From contig JANQEK010000007.1 of assembly GCA_028278405.1 (NCBI GenBank), forward strand, positions 1 to 64,000: 64,000 nucleotides of DNA, given 5' to 3'. This DNA comes from Nitrospinaceae bacterium. Lineage in GTDB: Bacteria > Nitrospinota > Nitrospinia > Nitrospinales > Nitrospinaceae. This document shows positions 46,484 through 55,055 of this stretch, piece after piece. Below the pieces are notes generated by a model. The model was not told the origin of the DNA. It made no database searches and was given only the letters and a program-made list of their open reading frames with translations. The translations under genes were made by a program, and so were the position numbers. How positions within the stretch are numbered: the first letter of the stretch is position 1; every line of letters starts with the position of its first letter.

Positions 46484-48037
46484 TCAATGTTGATCCAAAG
46501 TTTCATAGGCCAAAAAGTCATCGCCTTTAACCAGGATGGCGATCTCGGGCCGATCTTTAAAGGGGATGGTGAAGTGGGTTGCTTTGCTTTTTTTCAGCTC
46601 TGCTGATACCAGTTCCTCCATATCCAACACTTTTTGTTCGGTCGCAGGGTGTCTCCATTCATCGATGCTGATGGAATCTACTTTTTGGATCAGGTCTAAA
46701 TAAGGTTTGGAGCTTTCATTCTTAATATGAGCATTCATCCAAAACCAATACAGGGTGCGGTATTTATCCAATTGCACCCGTTCTTCCTCCGTCCATTTCA
46801 AAACGGATTCAGTCACATAATTGTGGTAGTGCCGATCATGATCAATGGCTTCCATTTCCTCGGCTATATCGTAGTATTCAGTACCGGGATAAGGATACCC
46901 GATGGCCACTCGTGCTCCATCCGGTTTCAGTTCGGCCAACAATTTGAGAGTATCCATAATTTCCGGAAAGGTTTCTCCGGGATTTCCCAGGATGGCATAA
47001 GCAAAGGAACGAACCCCCATCTCCCGGGTTAGAGCGAATATTTCCCGCGTTTTCTCTGTAGAAAAAACCCGTTTCAATACATGCCGGCGGATTCTCTCGG
47101 TCGCAGTCTCAACGCCAAAGCGAATCAAATCACAGTTTGCATCGGCCATGGCTTGCAGGATATCCCGGTCGACGTCCAGCACTGTGGTATTGCATACCCA
47201 GGGCAATCCGACTTCCTTGGCATACATGGGTAGAAATTCCATCATCTGCGGTTTGTTCATGGTGAACGTGTCATCATTGAACGAAAACGCTTTGACATCA
47301 AATTTCGACATAATGTCCTTGAGCTCGTTGATCATGTCTCGCGGGTCGCGCAATCTTAAATATCCCAATTCTGCGTTTCCGCTGGTCCTTGTCCCAAGGT
47401 TTTCCTGCATGAGTTTGGCCACGCCGTTGTTGTGGCAATAGGTGCACCGGTAAGGGCAGCCTCGGTTCATGTAAACGTTGACCCAACCGCGGCGGGAATC
47501 CATGATCCGCTGAAAGTCCCAGATTTCCAAATCCATGAAAGGTAATTTAGAAATATCCATGAAGGGGCGGGCAGCGTTACGGATAACCTGACCATCCTTC
47601 TTGGCCCATATATTCGGAATGTTGGTGGTATCCAGGCCTTTCTCAAGAGCAGTGACCAAATCGACCGCCGACTCATCTCCTTCGCCAACATTCGCAAAAT
47701 CGACGTACGGATTGTTGATCACCTCTTCCGTGTTTAATGTTGTGTGGATACCGCCGGTCATAATCGGGGCCTGTAGTCCACCCTCCTTTAAAACTTTGCA
47801 TATGTTCATCGCCTCGGGAGCATGGTTGGTTCCGAAGCAAAGGGCGACCAGATCAGGCTGGTATTCCAAAGTATCCTTCAATATCTGATCAGGATCGTAG
47901 GGATATTCCACCCATTCATTGATATGCAGACACTTGGTTTGATGACCTGCTTTCTTCAGAGCGGCAGAAATGTAGGACACGCCTATACTATGTCCTACCG
48001 GGCAGTCGAAATTTGGAAAGATAAACAGGATTTTCAT
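46484..48037 (-). CDS. B12-binding domain radical SAM protein
   Basis: A 517-residue enzyme with an N-terminal cobalamin-type domain (SIGVSYISAALKKAGHQT, PIMTGGIHTTLNTEEVI, ANVGEGDESAVDLV) and a radical SAM barrel with cluster ligands C194, C198 and C201 in NRGCPYRCTYCHNN. The segment DLIRFGVETATERIRRHVLKR is typical of the family. It differs in its barrel from the other B12-radical SAM protein at 27715. In this position it may act on a lipid or sugar of the polysaccharide locus. It is followed by Nudix and rubredoxin. Confidence 0.88.
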   Translation of the reverse strand: MKILFIFPNFDCPVGHSIGVSYISAALKKAGHQTKCLHINEWVEYPYDPDQILKDTLEYQPDLVALCFGTNHAPEAMNICKVLKEGGLQAPIMTGGIHTTLNTEEVINNPYVDFANVGEGDESAVDLVTALEKGLDTTNIPNIWAKKDGQVIRNAARPFMDISKLPFMDLEIWDFQRIMDSRRGWVNVYMNRGCPYRCTYCHNNGVAKLMQENLGTRTSGNAELGYLRLRDPRDMINELKDIMSKFDVKAFSFNDDTFTMNKPQMMEFLPMYAKEVGLPWVCNTTVLDVDRDILQAMADANCDLIRFGVETATERIRRHVLKRVFSTEKTREIFALTREMGVRSFAYAILGNPGETFPEIMDTLKLLAELKPDGARVAIGYPYPGTEYYDIAEEMEAIDHDRHYHNYVTESVLKWTEEERVQLDKYRTLYWFWMNAHIKNESSKPYLDLIQKVDSISIDEWRHPATEQKVLDMEELVSAELKKSKATHFTIPFKDRPEIAILVKGDDFLAYETLDQH

Positions 48038-48298
48038 AGGAGGTCCAATCTTAAGTAGGCGGATTACAACGAATATCTAAATTTTCCAAGCCATCTTGGA
48101 AAAATTATTAACATTTACACTAGTCAGTCTAAAAGTAATTGTATTAACTGTAGTGGATCAAGGGTGAACAAGTAAATACCCCATACGAGGTATTTTAAAT
48201 TAGAATTTCGTATGGGCATTAGTCCCTATTTTTCAAACACTAACGTGGATTGAATAGGCCACATTTGGCACAACTACCACACTGTTTTCCCTTTGAAA
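48038..48298. repeat. Intergenic region with nested inverted repeats
   Basis: A 261-base gap between the deacetylase and the B12-radical SAM gene. It holds TTTTCCAAG/CTTGGAAAA (48082-48103), a perfect 9-base stem with a 4-base loop. It also holds two mutually exclusive stems: AAATACC/GGTATTT (48174-48195) with an 8-base loop, and CCCATACGA/TCGTATGGG (48180-48216). The pairings share the bases 48180-48188, so only one can form at a time. No T tract follows on either strand. It may be a leader switch or a protein operator. Confidence 0.6.
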
Positions 48299-49225
48299 TT
48301 AATAGCCCGTCGAGGGCTGATTTTTCCCCAATTTACTTTTGATCTTTTGAACACAAACTTTGTACCAGTGATATCCCGGCGACAACGAAAAGGCAAGGTC
48401 GAACAAAGTGCTTTCTTCCCACAGTGGAAGGCGGATGATTTGATAATTTGAGCCTATATGATTTCCACGGGGGAATTGATCCCCGATAAATGCGCCTTGA
48501 TAATCAATTTTTGCTAATAGCTCGGTGACTTGCGGATGATTACAGTCCGTATAGGGATATGCAAAGGCACTGACCTTTTTGTTTAAATTCTCCTCAAGAA
48601 TCGATTTGGATTGCTCCAGCTCAAATTTTATCTCGTCGACACTGATTACCGATACAAATGGATGGGTGTGACTATGGGACTGGAACTCGAAACCATGCTT
48701 CTCCATTTCGCGTATTTCATCCCATGAAAGTAATTTGGATTTAGAAAGCTCTTTTAATTTTCGAACTTCGGCTTCCATTTCCTCTTTGCTGAAAGCGAGT
48801 TGAGCCACAAGTTTGTCGAGAATGATCTGTTGGTCACGGATGATCCACTCCGCATTCTTTCCCACATAATCGGTCACCAGGAAAACCGTCGCTTTGTAAG
48901 AAAATTCCTTCAGGATTGGAAGCGCCTGTGAAAACAGGCTTTGATAACCATCATCGAAAGTGATTAGAACTTTGTTTGCAGTTTGGGAGGCAGGAGTGTT
49001 GAAATACTCATCAAGGGAGACAGTTTCGAATCCATGGTCTTTAAGATATTGAAGATGCTTTTTAAAAACCCGTGTGGAAATCGATATCACCGATCCCGTG
49101 TCATCAATTGAATGATACATCAGGACCGGAATCTTAGACGGTCTTTTCAGGGAGCCCAGTCCATAAAAGCACAGGCGAGCCAGCTGCTTGATTTGATTTC
49201 GCACAAAAGACATTTTTACGTTCAA
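48299..49225 (-). CDS. Polysaccharide deacetylase family protein
   Basis: A protein of about 308 residues of the NodB-homology family: IPVLMYHSIDDTGSVISI, LITFDDGYQSLF, FVTDYVGKNAEWI, FEFQSHSHTHPF and SAFAYPYTDCNHPQ are the signature motifs with the DD and HxxxH zinc ligands. It would remove acetyl groups from a polysaccharide or N-acetyl sugar. The TTG start overlaps the end of the GT2 gene (TTGA); ATG 49213 is also possible. The charged end has no anchor. Confidence 0.9.
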   Translation of the reverse strand: MNVKMSFVRNQIKQLARLCFYGLGSLKRPSKIPVLMYHSIDDTGSVISISTRVFKKHLQYLKDHGFETVSLDEYFNTPASQTANKVLITFDDGYQSLFSQALPILKEFSYKATVFLVTDYVGKNAEWIIRDQQIILDKLVAQLAFSKEEMEAEVRKLKELSKSKLLSWDEIREMEKHGFEFQSHSHTHPFVSVISVDEIKFELEQSKSILEENLNKKVSAFAYPYTDCNHPQVTELLAKIDYQGAFIGDQFPRGNHIGSNYQIIRLPLWEESTLFDLAFSLSPGYHWYKVCVQKIKSKLGKNQPSTGY

Positions 49226-50022
49226 ATTCCCGGATGAAAAAGATATTTGTGCTTCCAGAAATAACTGAAAATGCTTTTGAGATGTGACATTTTGGGTTTA
49301 TTGATGATTCTTTTTGCGCTATCTCGCTGGTAATAGTGGATTACTTTTACATCAGGGAAATAGTATGTTTTCCATCCGGATTTTTTCAGCCGGTAGCAGA
49401 GATCAATATCCTCATAATATTGAAAAAATCGTTCTTCATCCATCATCCCGATTTTTTCATACACATCCCGGTTCATCATCATAAAAGCTCCCAGGCACCA
49501 ATCGATTTCCTTTTCGACTGAAAAATCCTCGTCCTCCATTAGATACTTTTTTTGAGATTTGGATTGACGAAATATTTTTTCAATCTCAAACCCACGGCTT
49601 AAAACCGCCGGAAGGGTGGGGAACCGGCGCACGGCGGCCTGAGGGCTCAGGTCTGCGTTCAATAGCTGGCCGCAGGCGGCTCCAATTTTCGGATCTTGTT
49701 TCATGCGACGAATGAACTCGGCAAAATCACCTTGCAAGACCTTGGTATCAGAATTCAATAAAAGAATATATTCTCCTTGGCTGGCCCGAAATCCCTCGTT
49801 ACAGTTTTTGGCAAACCCCCTTGGTTTTTTGGGGTTGGGGTTGACCAGAAGTTTTACATCAGGAAACTCAGCCTCAAGAGTCGCTTTCAACTGTTGAGAT
49901 GCTACGTTATCGACCAGGATTACCTCGTGAGTCAGATTGCTCAAGTGTTCCTCAAGCGATTTAAGACAATCCCATAAAAACCGGTCATGGTGATGGCTGA
50001 CTATGATGACAGAAAGATCCAT
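49222..50022 (-). CDS. Glycosyltransferase family 2
   Basis: A 266-residue rhamnosyl/galactosyl-type GT2: SVIIVSHHHDRFLWDCLKSL, EVILVDNVASQQL, LVNPNPKKPRGFAKNCNEG, YILLLNSDTKVLQGDFAEF, DWCLGAFMMMNRDVYEKIG and FFQYYEDIDLCYRLKKSG. The last matches enzymes that add deoxyhexoses to growing chains. It is next to the methyltransferase and flippase genes, so it is likely to act in assembling the repeat unit. Confidence 0.92.
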   Translation of the reverse strand: MDLSVIIVSHHHDRFLWDCLKSLEEHLSNLTHEVILVDNVASQQLKATLEAEFPDVKLLVNPNPKKPRGFAKNCNEGFRASQGEYILLLNSDTKVLQGDFAEFIRRMKQDPKIGAACGQLLNADLSPQAAVRRFPTLPAVLSRGFEIEKIFRQSKSQKKYLMEDEDFSVEKEIDWCLGAFMMMNRDVYEKIGMMDEERFFQYYEDIDLCYRLKKSGWKTYYFPDVKVIHYYQRDSAKRIINKPKMSHLKSIFSYFWKHKYLFHPGI

Positions 50023-50028
50023 ATCTAT

Positions 50029-50850
50029 TTAATTCCTTACTTCGACGATCATAAAATAAGAGTATTTTTTTAGTGAATCGGATAAATTTCCCGCTGTACG
50101 ATCCATCCAGGACAGTGCAGCGGCTCCGCGGGGTCCTTTAAATAATTTGATGTACCCTGCGATCATTCGAAAACAAACAAATGTCGGATAATGCGAATAA
50201 CATTCTTGGTTGAAAATATCTTTAATTGCTAAAATTTCCCTGCGTGTGAGCGGGCATTCTGATAGGGTTCCATATTTTGGGATTCCCATCTTTCCTGTCA
50301 AATTGGAGCGAGCCCACATAAGCAACGGGTTTCGTCCTGAAGTTTCGACAAAGACCGCCTTACCGCCCGGTTTGAGAACTCGTTTAACCGCTGGACCTGT
50401 TTTTTCCAGGTCTGTATGGTGAAGGACAAAGCTTCCAAAAACATAATCAAAACTTGCATCTTCAAAGTTTAAGTCTTCCACATTCATCAGGGATGCATCC
50501 ACCCGGTCTTCAACTTTGTTAAGTTTGGCGCGGTAACGGGTCATCTCGACACTTTTGGGAGAAATATCGATGGAAGTCACATGAGCTCCCTTTTTGGCTA
50601 AAAGTGAGGTGACGAATCCATTGCCACACCCGCAGTCCAGGACTTTTTTTCCTTTAATATCACCTAACAAGTCCAGACATTTCAGGTAAATTTGGTCGAT
50701 CCCCAGGTAGGGAGTATGGGGACGCAATTTATCATGGTATTCGTTGGGGCCGATGATCAGGTCCTCATCCTTTAAGTTCAAGCGGGATTTTAAAATATCC
50801 TCATCCCAGAATTCTTTTTCCGCTTCGTGTATATCTTGATGTTCGCTCAT
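50029..50850 (-). CDS. Class I SAM-dependent methyltransferase
   Basis: A protein of about 273 residues: KKVLDCGCGNGFVTSLLAKKG (motif I), TSIDISPKSVEMTRYRA, FDYVFGSFVLHHTDLEKTG and RVLKPGGKAVFVETSGRNPL. It is a UbiE/Methyltransf_11 type. The ATG at 50850 overlaps the TGA of the flippase gene (ATGA) and is preferred to a start further upstream. Its role in a polysaccharide gene cluster suggests sugar O-methylation, which is inference. Confidence 0.9.
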   Translation of the reverse strand: MSEHQDIHEAEKEFWDEDILKSRLNLKDEDLIIGPNEYHDKLRPHTPYLGIDQIYLKCLDLLGDIKGKKVLDCGCGNGFVTSLLAKKGAHVTSIDISPKSVEMTRYRAKLNKVEDRVDASLMNVEDLNFEDASFDYVFGSFVLHHTDLEKTGPAVKRVLKPGGKAVFVETSGRNPLLMWARSNLTGKMGIPKYGTLSECPLTRREILAIKDIFNQECYSHYPTFVCFRMIAGYIKLFKGPRGAAALSWMDRTAGNLSDSLKKYSYFMIVEVRN

Positions 50851-52154
50851 AGTCTTTCTTCGGCAATAGGGATGGAACTTTCCGAACGGTTGACCAGAAC
50901 GAAACAAACCACCACGATTAATATTCCTTGAAGTATCTTCATGGCAAATGACACCACCGCGGCCCCGGTCATCGAAAACTGTGGAATAACGATCATATAA
51001 CCGAGACAGGTCACAATCAGGACCACCCCCCAGACATAGGCAAAAAACTTGGGTTGATCCATTGACAATAAAACCAATGATATCGGGTGAGCCGGAAGGC
51101 TGATAAGAGAGCCCAACAGTAAAATCTGAAAAATTAAACCTACATCGGAAAACTTATCCGAATACACCAGAACAATGAACTCTTCTCCGTAGATCAAAAC
51201 GGGGATAAACAGTGCGGCCAAAACAACCGATATCAAAAAACTTTTCTTCATGTAATCGCTTAAATCCTTTTGACCCTCGAGTTTGCTGACTTTCGGCAAC
51301 AGCACCGTAATCAGTGCCAGGACTGCGATATCGATTCCGTAAATCAGATTCCAGGCGCTGGAAAACTTTCCCACCGATGTGGCATCTTCAAAATATCCAA
51401 GAAAGAAGATTGCTGATTGGACCTGGACGATCACCATAAGGTTGGCAGCCAACGTCCATTTGCTGAAATGCAGAATTTCGGAAACCGCTCCTTTCTCGGC
51501 CTGTTGTTCCGTCAAAAATTGTTTCGGAATAAAAATCATTCCGACCAGAAACATGGCAAAAAAACTTAAAACATATGCCGAAAGAACCGTCTCCAGTACT
51601 TTGATATTCAAATAAAACAGTATTCCGACGGCAGCGACTTTCAATACTCCGTTTGAGCAATTCAAAAGGGCGTGGAGTGTGAATTTCTCTTTGGCTTGAG
51701 CCACGGCCAATGTAAACCACCACAGGGACATCGCAATTGTTCCCAGGGATGCCAAAAACAGCGGAGCTTCATACTCCGGCTTTTTAAAAATGTCGTGAGC
51801 AATAAATCCCACCAGGCCCAATCCGCAGAGAATAATAATGATTGAAACGACAAGTCTTATTTTAAAAACGGTCTTGAAGTAGACATTCGATTTGTCTTCT
51901 ACCGTATCCATATGTCGGGACGCAAAACGGACCAATCCCCAATCCATACTTTTCCCGGTTAATTCAGTACCAAGAGCCACCGCGGCAAGAAAAATGGAGA
52001 ACAAGCCAAAATCTTCCACGCTCAGCAGACGGGCCGTCATGATGATCGCCAGAAACCCCAAGCCGGTTCTGACGGTTTGACCACCCAGCACCATGAATAT
52101 CTGCTTAAAAAGTTTCTTGTTGGAAGTTTCTTTCATCGTTTCTGAATAAACCAT
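50847..52154 (-). CDS. Wzx-type oligosaccharide flippase
   Basis: A 435-residue polysaccharide-transport (MOP superfamily) protein with about 12 hydrophobic helices. It starts MVLGGQTVRTGLGFLAIIMTARLL and continues SVEDFGLFSIFLAAVALGTEL. Transmembrane segments such as VVSIIIILCGLGLVGFIAHD and the C-terminal ILQGILIVVVCFVLVNR are visible. It would move the undecaprenyl-linked repeat unit to the periplasm. A start at M7 (52136) is also possible. Confidence 0.9.
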   Translation of the reverse strand: MVYSETMKETSNKKLFKQIFMVLGGQTVRTGLGFLAIIMTARLLSVEDFGLFSIFLAAVALGTELTGKSMDWGLVRFASRHMDTVEDKSNVYFKTVFKIRLVVSIIIILCGLGLVGFIAHDIFKKPEYEAPLFLASLGTIAMSLWWFTLAVAQAKEKFTLHALLNCSNGVLKVAAVGILFYLNIKVLETVLSAYVLSFFAMFLVGMIFIPKQFLTEQQAEKGAVSEILHFSKWTLAANLMVIVQVQSAIFFLGYFEDATSVGKFSSAWNLIYGIDIAVLALITVLLPKVSKLEGQKDLSDYMKKSFLISVVLAALFIPVLIYGEEFIVLVYSDKFSDVGLIFQILLLGSLISLPAHPISLVLLSMDQPKFFAYVWGVVLIVTCLGYMIVIPQFSMTGAAVVSFAMKILQGILIVVVCFVLVNRSESSIPIAEERL

Positions 52155-52202
52155 TTTTAAAACAACTTTATTAAACGCTTTCCATAATCGTATCCGAACC
52201 CG

Positions 52203-52913
52203 TCATTCAACATAGAAGCGCGAAGGGTCCTTTTCAAATTCCTGGATGGCCCGTTCGTGGTCCCCATGATTTCCCATATCCAGCCAGAAAACATCCGATG
52301 TATAACCCAAGACTTTTTCATTGTTTTCTATCAGTTTCAGCACAAGGGAGGGGGCATCCAAGTGCACATTGGGCTGAATGTACTTCAAGACCTTGGGATC
52401 GTAAATATAGATCCCTGTACTTGCAGGATAAGTTTTAGTGGGTTTTTCATCATATCCGGTCAACTGGTTGTTCCCATCCATGAGCAGAATTCCCAGCTCC
52501 AACTGGACTTTTTTCTGGGTTACTGCAATCGTCAATGCTGCATCTTTTGACTGGTGGTACTCAATCAACTTTGAAAAATTCAGGTTAGTGAGAACATCTC
52601 CATTCATGACAAGAAACGGTTCATCCAGGCCTTGTATACTGCCCAGCGCCCCTGCAGTTCCCAGAGGTTTTTCCTCCATATGGTAATGGATGTTGATTTC
52701 CCTGGAGATCGGGTTGTTCATGAAATATGCTTGGATCAACTCTGAAAGGTAACCACAGGCCAAAATGACATCTGTAAATCCGAAATGCTTGAGTTGACGG
52801 ATGATAATCTGCAGGATGGGCACCCTGCCGATGGGCAATAGGGGTTTAGGAAGAATGGCTGTATAGGGTGCCAGTCTTGTTCCCAGGCCGCCGGTTAGAA
52901 TCACTGCTTTCAT
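52203..52913 (-). CDS. Nucleotidyltransferase (NDP-sugar pyrophosphorylase)
   Basis: A 236-residue sugar nucleotidyltransferase of the glucose-1-phosphate thymidylyl/mannose-1-phosphate guanylyl family: AVILTGGLGTRLAPYTAILPKP at the N terminus (the canonical GxGTRL), DVILACGYLSELI, FLVMNGDVLTNLNFSK and VFWLDMGNHGDHERAIQ. It would activate a hexose-1-phosphate for the next two SDR enzymes. The nucleotide (GTP, dTTP or UTP) is not certain. It lies 16 bases after the SDR gene. Confidence 0.93.
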   Translation of the reverse strand: MKAVILTGGLGTRLAPYTAILPKPLLPIGRVPILQIIIRQLKHFGFTDVILACGYLSELIQAYFMNNPISREINIHYHMEEKPLGTAGALGSIQGLDEPFLVMNGDVLTNLNFSKLIEYHQSKDAALTIAVTQKKVQLELGILLMDGNNQLTGYDEKPTKTYPASTGIYIYDPKVLKYIQPNVHLDAPSLVLKLIENNEKVLGYTSDVFWLDMGNHGDHERAIQEFEKDPSRFYVE

Positions 52914-52929
52914 AAGTCCTTACCCCGTT

Positions 52930-53919
52930 TCATACCTGATAGGAATCATCCGGGAAAAAGGACATCTGTTCTTTAACCCACTCAATGGTTTTGGTTAACC
53001 CTTCCGTCAATGAGGTTCGGGGTTCCCAGTTCAATAGTGTCTTTGCTTTTTGAATATCCGCCTGCAATCGTCCCACCTCACTGGCCTCCGGTCGAATCCG
53101 GTCTGAATCCTCTACGATTTCATGCTTTTTCCCCAACAGGTCGGAAATTTTCTCAGCCAGTTCTCCGATTGATATTTCTTTTGAGGAGCCGATATTGATC
53201 ACTTCACCCACAGACTTGGGTGATTCAGCTATTCGGATGAATCCGTCCACGGTATCCTCCACAAAATTCAAATCCCGCTTCGGCGCAAGCGAACCCAGCT
53301 TGATCGGTCCTCCCTTCAATCCCTGATAAATGATCGTCGGGATCACCGCCCGGGCGGATTGCCGCGGTCCGTAAGTATTAAAAGGACGCATCACGGTAAC
53401 CGGCGTTTCAAAGGCCCGGAAAAAACTCAATGCCATCTGGTCGGCTGAGATTTTGCTGGCGGAATAAGGGGATTGTCCCTGGAGCGGATGATTTTCATCA
53501 ATGGGAACGTACTGCGCCGTTCCGTACACTTCACTCGTGGATGTGTGGATAAATTTCTCGATATTTTCTTCGCGGCAGGCTTGCAGAAGGTATGAAGTGC
53601 CTAAAGCGTTGGTCTGGACGTAGTCGACGGGATTGACATAGCTGTAGGGAATGCCAATCAAGGCGGCCAGGTGAAAAACGGTCTCCTGCTTTCGGGTAAT
53701 TTTCTGAACCGCACAAGGATCCTTCAAATCCCCCATTTCCACTTTTAGCTCGGAAAGGATATCCTTCGGCAGAAATTTCAGGGATCCCCGATCGCCCCGG
53801 GAATTGTAGCGGACAAATGCGGTCACCTGCGCACCCTCACGGACCAGTCTTTCGGTCAAGTGACTTCCTATGAATCCACCCGCTCCGGTGACCAATACCT
53901 TTTTTCCGTTCCAACCCAT
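52930..53919 (-). CDS. NAD-dependent 4,6-dehydratase-type SDR (LegB-like)
   Basis: A 329-residue extended SDR: KVLVTGAGGFIGSHLTERLV (Gly-rich NAD motif), HLAALIGIPYSYVNP, TSEVYGTAQYVPIDE, YSASKISAD (YxxxK) and RDLNFVEDTVDGF. The sequence best fits NDP-hexose 4,6-dehydratases such as the LegB-like group (GDP- or UDP-sugar). It should make a 4-keto-6-deoxy sugar. The neighbouring SDR can be the reductase that follows. Which sugar is involved is unproven. Confidence 0.88.
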   Translation of the reverse strand: MGWNGKKVLVTGAGGFIGSHLTERLVREGAQVTAFVRYNSRGDRGSLKFLPKDILSELKVEMGDLKDPCAVQKITRKQETVFHLAALIGIPYSYVNPVDYVQTNALGTSYLLQACREENIEKFIHTSTSEVYGTAQYVPIDENHPLQGQSPYSASKISADQMALSFFRAFETPVTVMRPFNTYGPRQSARAVIPTIIYQGLKGGPIKLGSLAPKRDLNFVEDTVDGFIRIAESPKSVGEVINIGSSKEISIGELAEKISDLLGKKHEIVEDSDRIRPEASEVGRLQADIQKAKTLLNWEPRTSLTEGLTKTIEWVKEQMSFFPDDSYQV

Positions 53920-53965
53920 CGCTAAATCAACTTTATAAAATCAAACATTCATAAAAAAAATCAGG

Positions 53966-54922
53966 CTAAACAACACTCCGCCAGTAATCAAGAATGTCCT
54001 GGAGGCTTTCCTGAAGGGGAATCTCCGGTTGCCATCCCGTTTGCTGACGCAACTTATCAAAGTTCCCCGCCTGATAGGAAGCATCCACCGCTCTCATCTT
54101 CTCAGGATCTTGAACGATATTTATTTTTACGTTACTCAGGCCGATCAGTTTCTCCAGTAAACTCTGAATAGAGATGGGATCTCCTGAGCAGACGTTGTAA
54201 ATTTCCCCCGGGACCCCTGTTGTCCCAAGTAGCCAGTAGGCGCGAACCACATCCCGCACATCCGTAAAGTCCCTCCATGTATGGGTGTTACCTACATGAA
54301 TTTCAGGAGAGTTGAGACCCTTTTCAATCAGGGCGACCTGTTTGGCTAAAGCCGCACAAACAAATTTTTCCTTCTGTTCAGGGCCGAAGTAATTAAAGGA
54401 GATCGCTTCAATGGTTCGTATCCCATGAACCAAAAAATACTGACGGGCAACCATAGCCTGAGCCGCCTTGCTGGCTCCATAAAAACTTAACGGGCGAAAC
54501 GCATTGGTTTCTTTAATCGGGCCTTCCTCTTGGGTCGTTTGCCCGTATTCCGCGCTGGAACCCGCAACCAGCACCATTGGATCCAAACTGATCTGCCGTA
54601 TTGCCTCCAGGAGATTGACTGTCCCAATTACGTTGGTCGAGAAAGTTTCTCTGGGAAACTGTTTGGCAAAACTGTCTTCGGTAACCGCCGCCAGATGAAA
54701 TACAAGGTCCGGCTTAAAGGAATCCAGAATTTTTTTGACATCGGCAAACGCTTGAACATCACATTCAAAAATCGAGTTCGCCTTGATATTCTCGCTGCGG
54801 GTCCCGTTTTTTTGTCCGGATTTCGGAGAGACCACTCCCGCTACTTCGCAATCCTGCCCCTGAAGGAACCGGGCCAGGTGCGTTCCAGCAAATCCCCCGA
54901 TTCCTGTTATCAATACTTTCAT
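53966..54922 (-). CDS. SDR-family reductase, GDP-6-deoxy-4-keto-mannose reductase-like
   Basis: A 318-residue extended SDR: KVLITGIGGFAGTHLARFLQ, HLAAVTEDSFAKQF, VAGSSAEYGQTTQ, YGASKAAQAMVARQY (YxxxK) and HTWRDFTDVRDVVRAYW, the last being characteristic of RMD-type reductases. It would reduce the 4-keto product of the adjacent dehydratase to give a 6-deoxyhexose such as rhamnose or talose. It is separated from the dehydratase gene by 46 bases. Confidence 0.85.
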   Translation of the reverse strand: MKVLITGIGGFAGTHLARFLQGQDCEVAGVVSPKSGQKNGTRSENIKANSIFECDVQAFADVKKILDSFKPDLVFHLAAVTEDSFAKQFPRETFSTNVIGTVNLLEAIRQISLDPMVLVAGSSAEYGQTTQEEGPIKETNAFRPLSFYGASKAAQAMVARQYFLVHGIRTIEAISFNYFGPEQKEKFVCAALAKQVALIEKGLNSPEIHVGNTHTWRDFTDVRDVVRAYWLLGTTGVPGEIYNVCSGDPISIQSLLEKLIGLSNVKINIVQDPEKMRAVDASYQAGNFDKLRQQTGWQPEIPLQESLQDILDYWRSVV

Positions 54923-55055
54923 TCAAATTAACGTATGGGTCGTAAAATTATTGGAACCCAATTTCGGAGCAATCGAAGTCTTCTCTTTAAAAAAGACCTT
55001 TCCGGTTTTGATCCAGGTGGGAGGCTGCATGGATCGTGATGTACTCTGACCTCAG

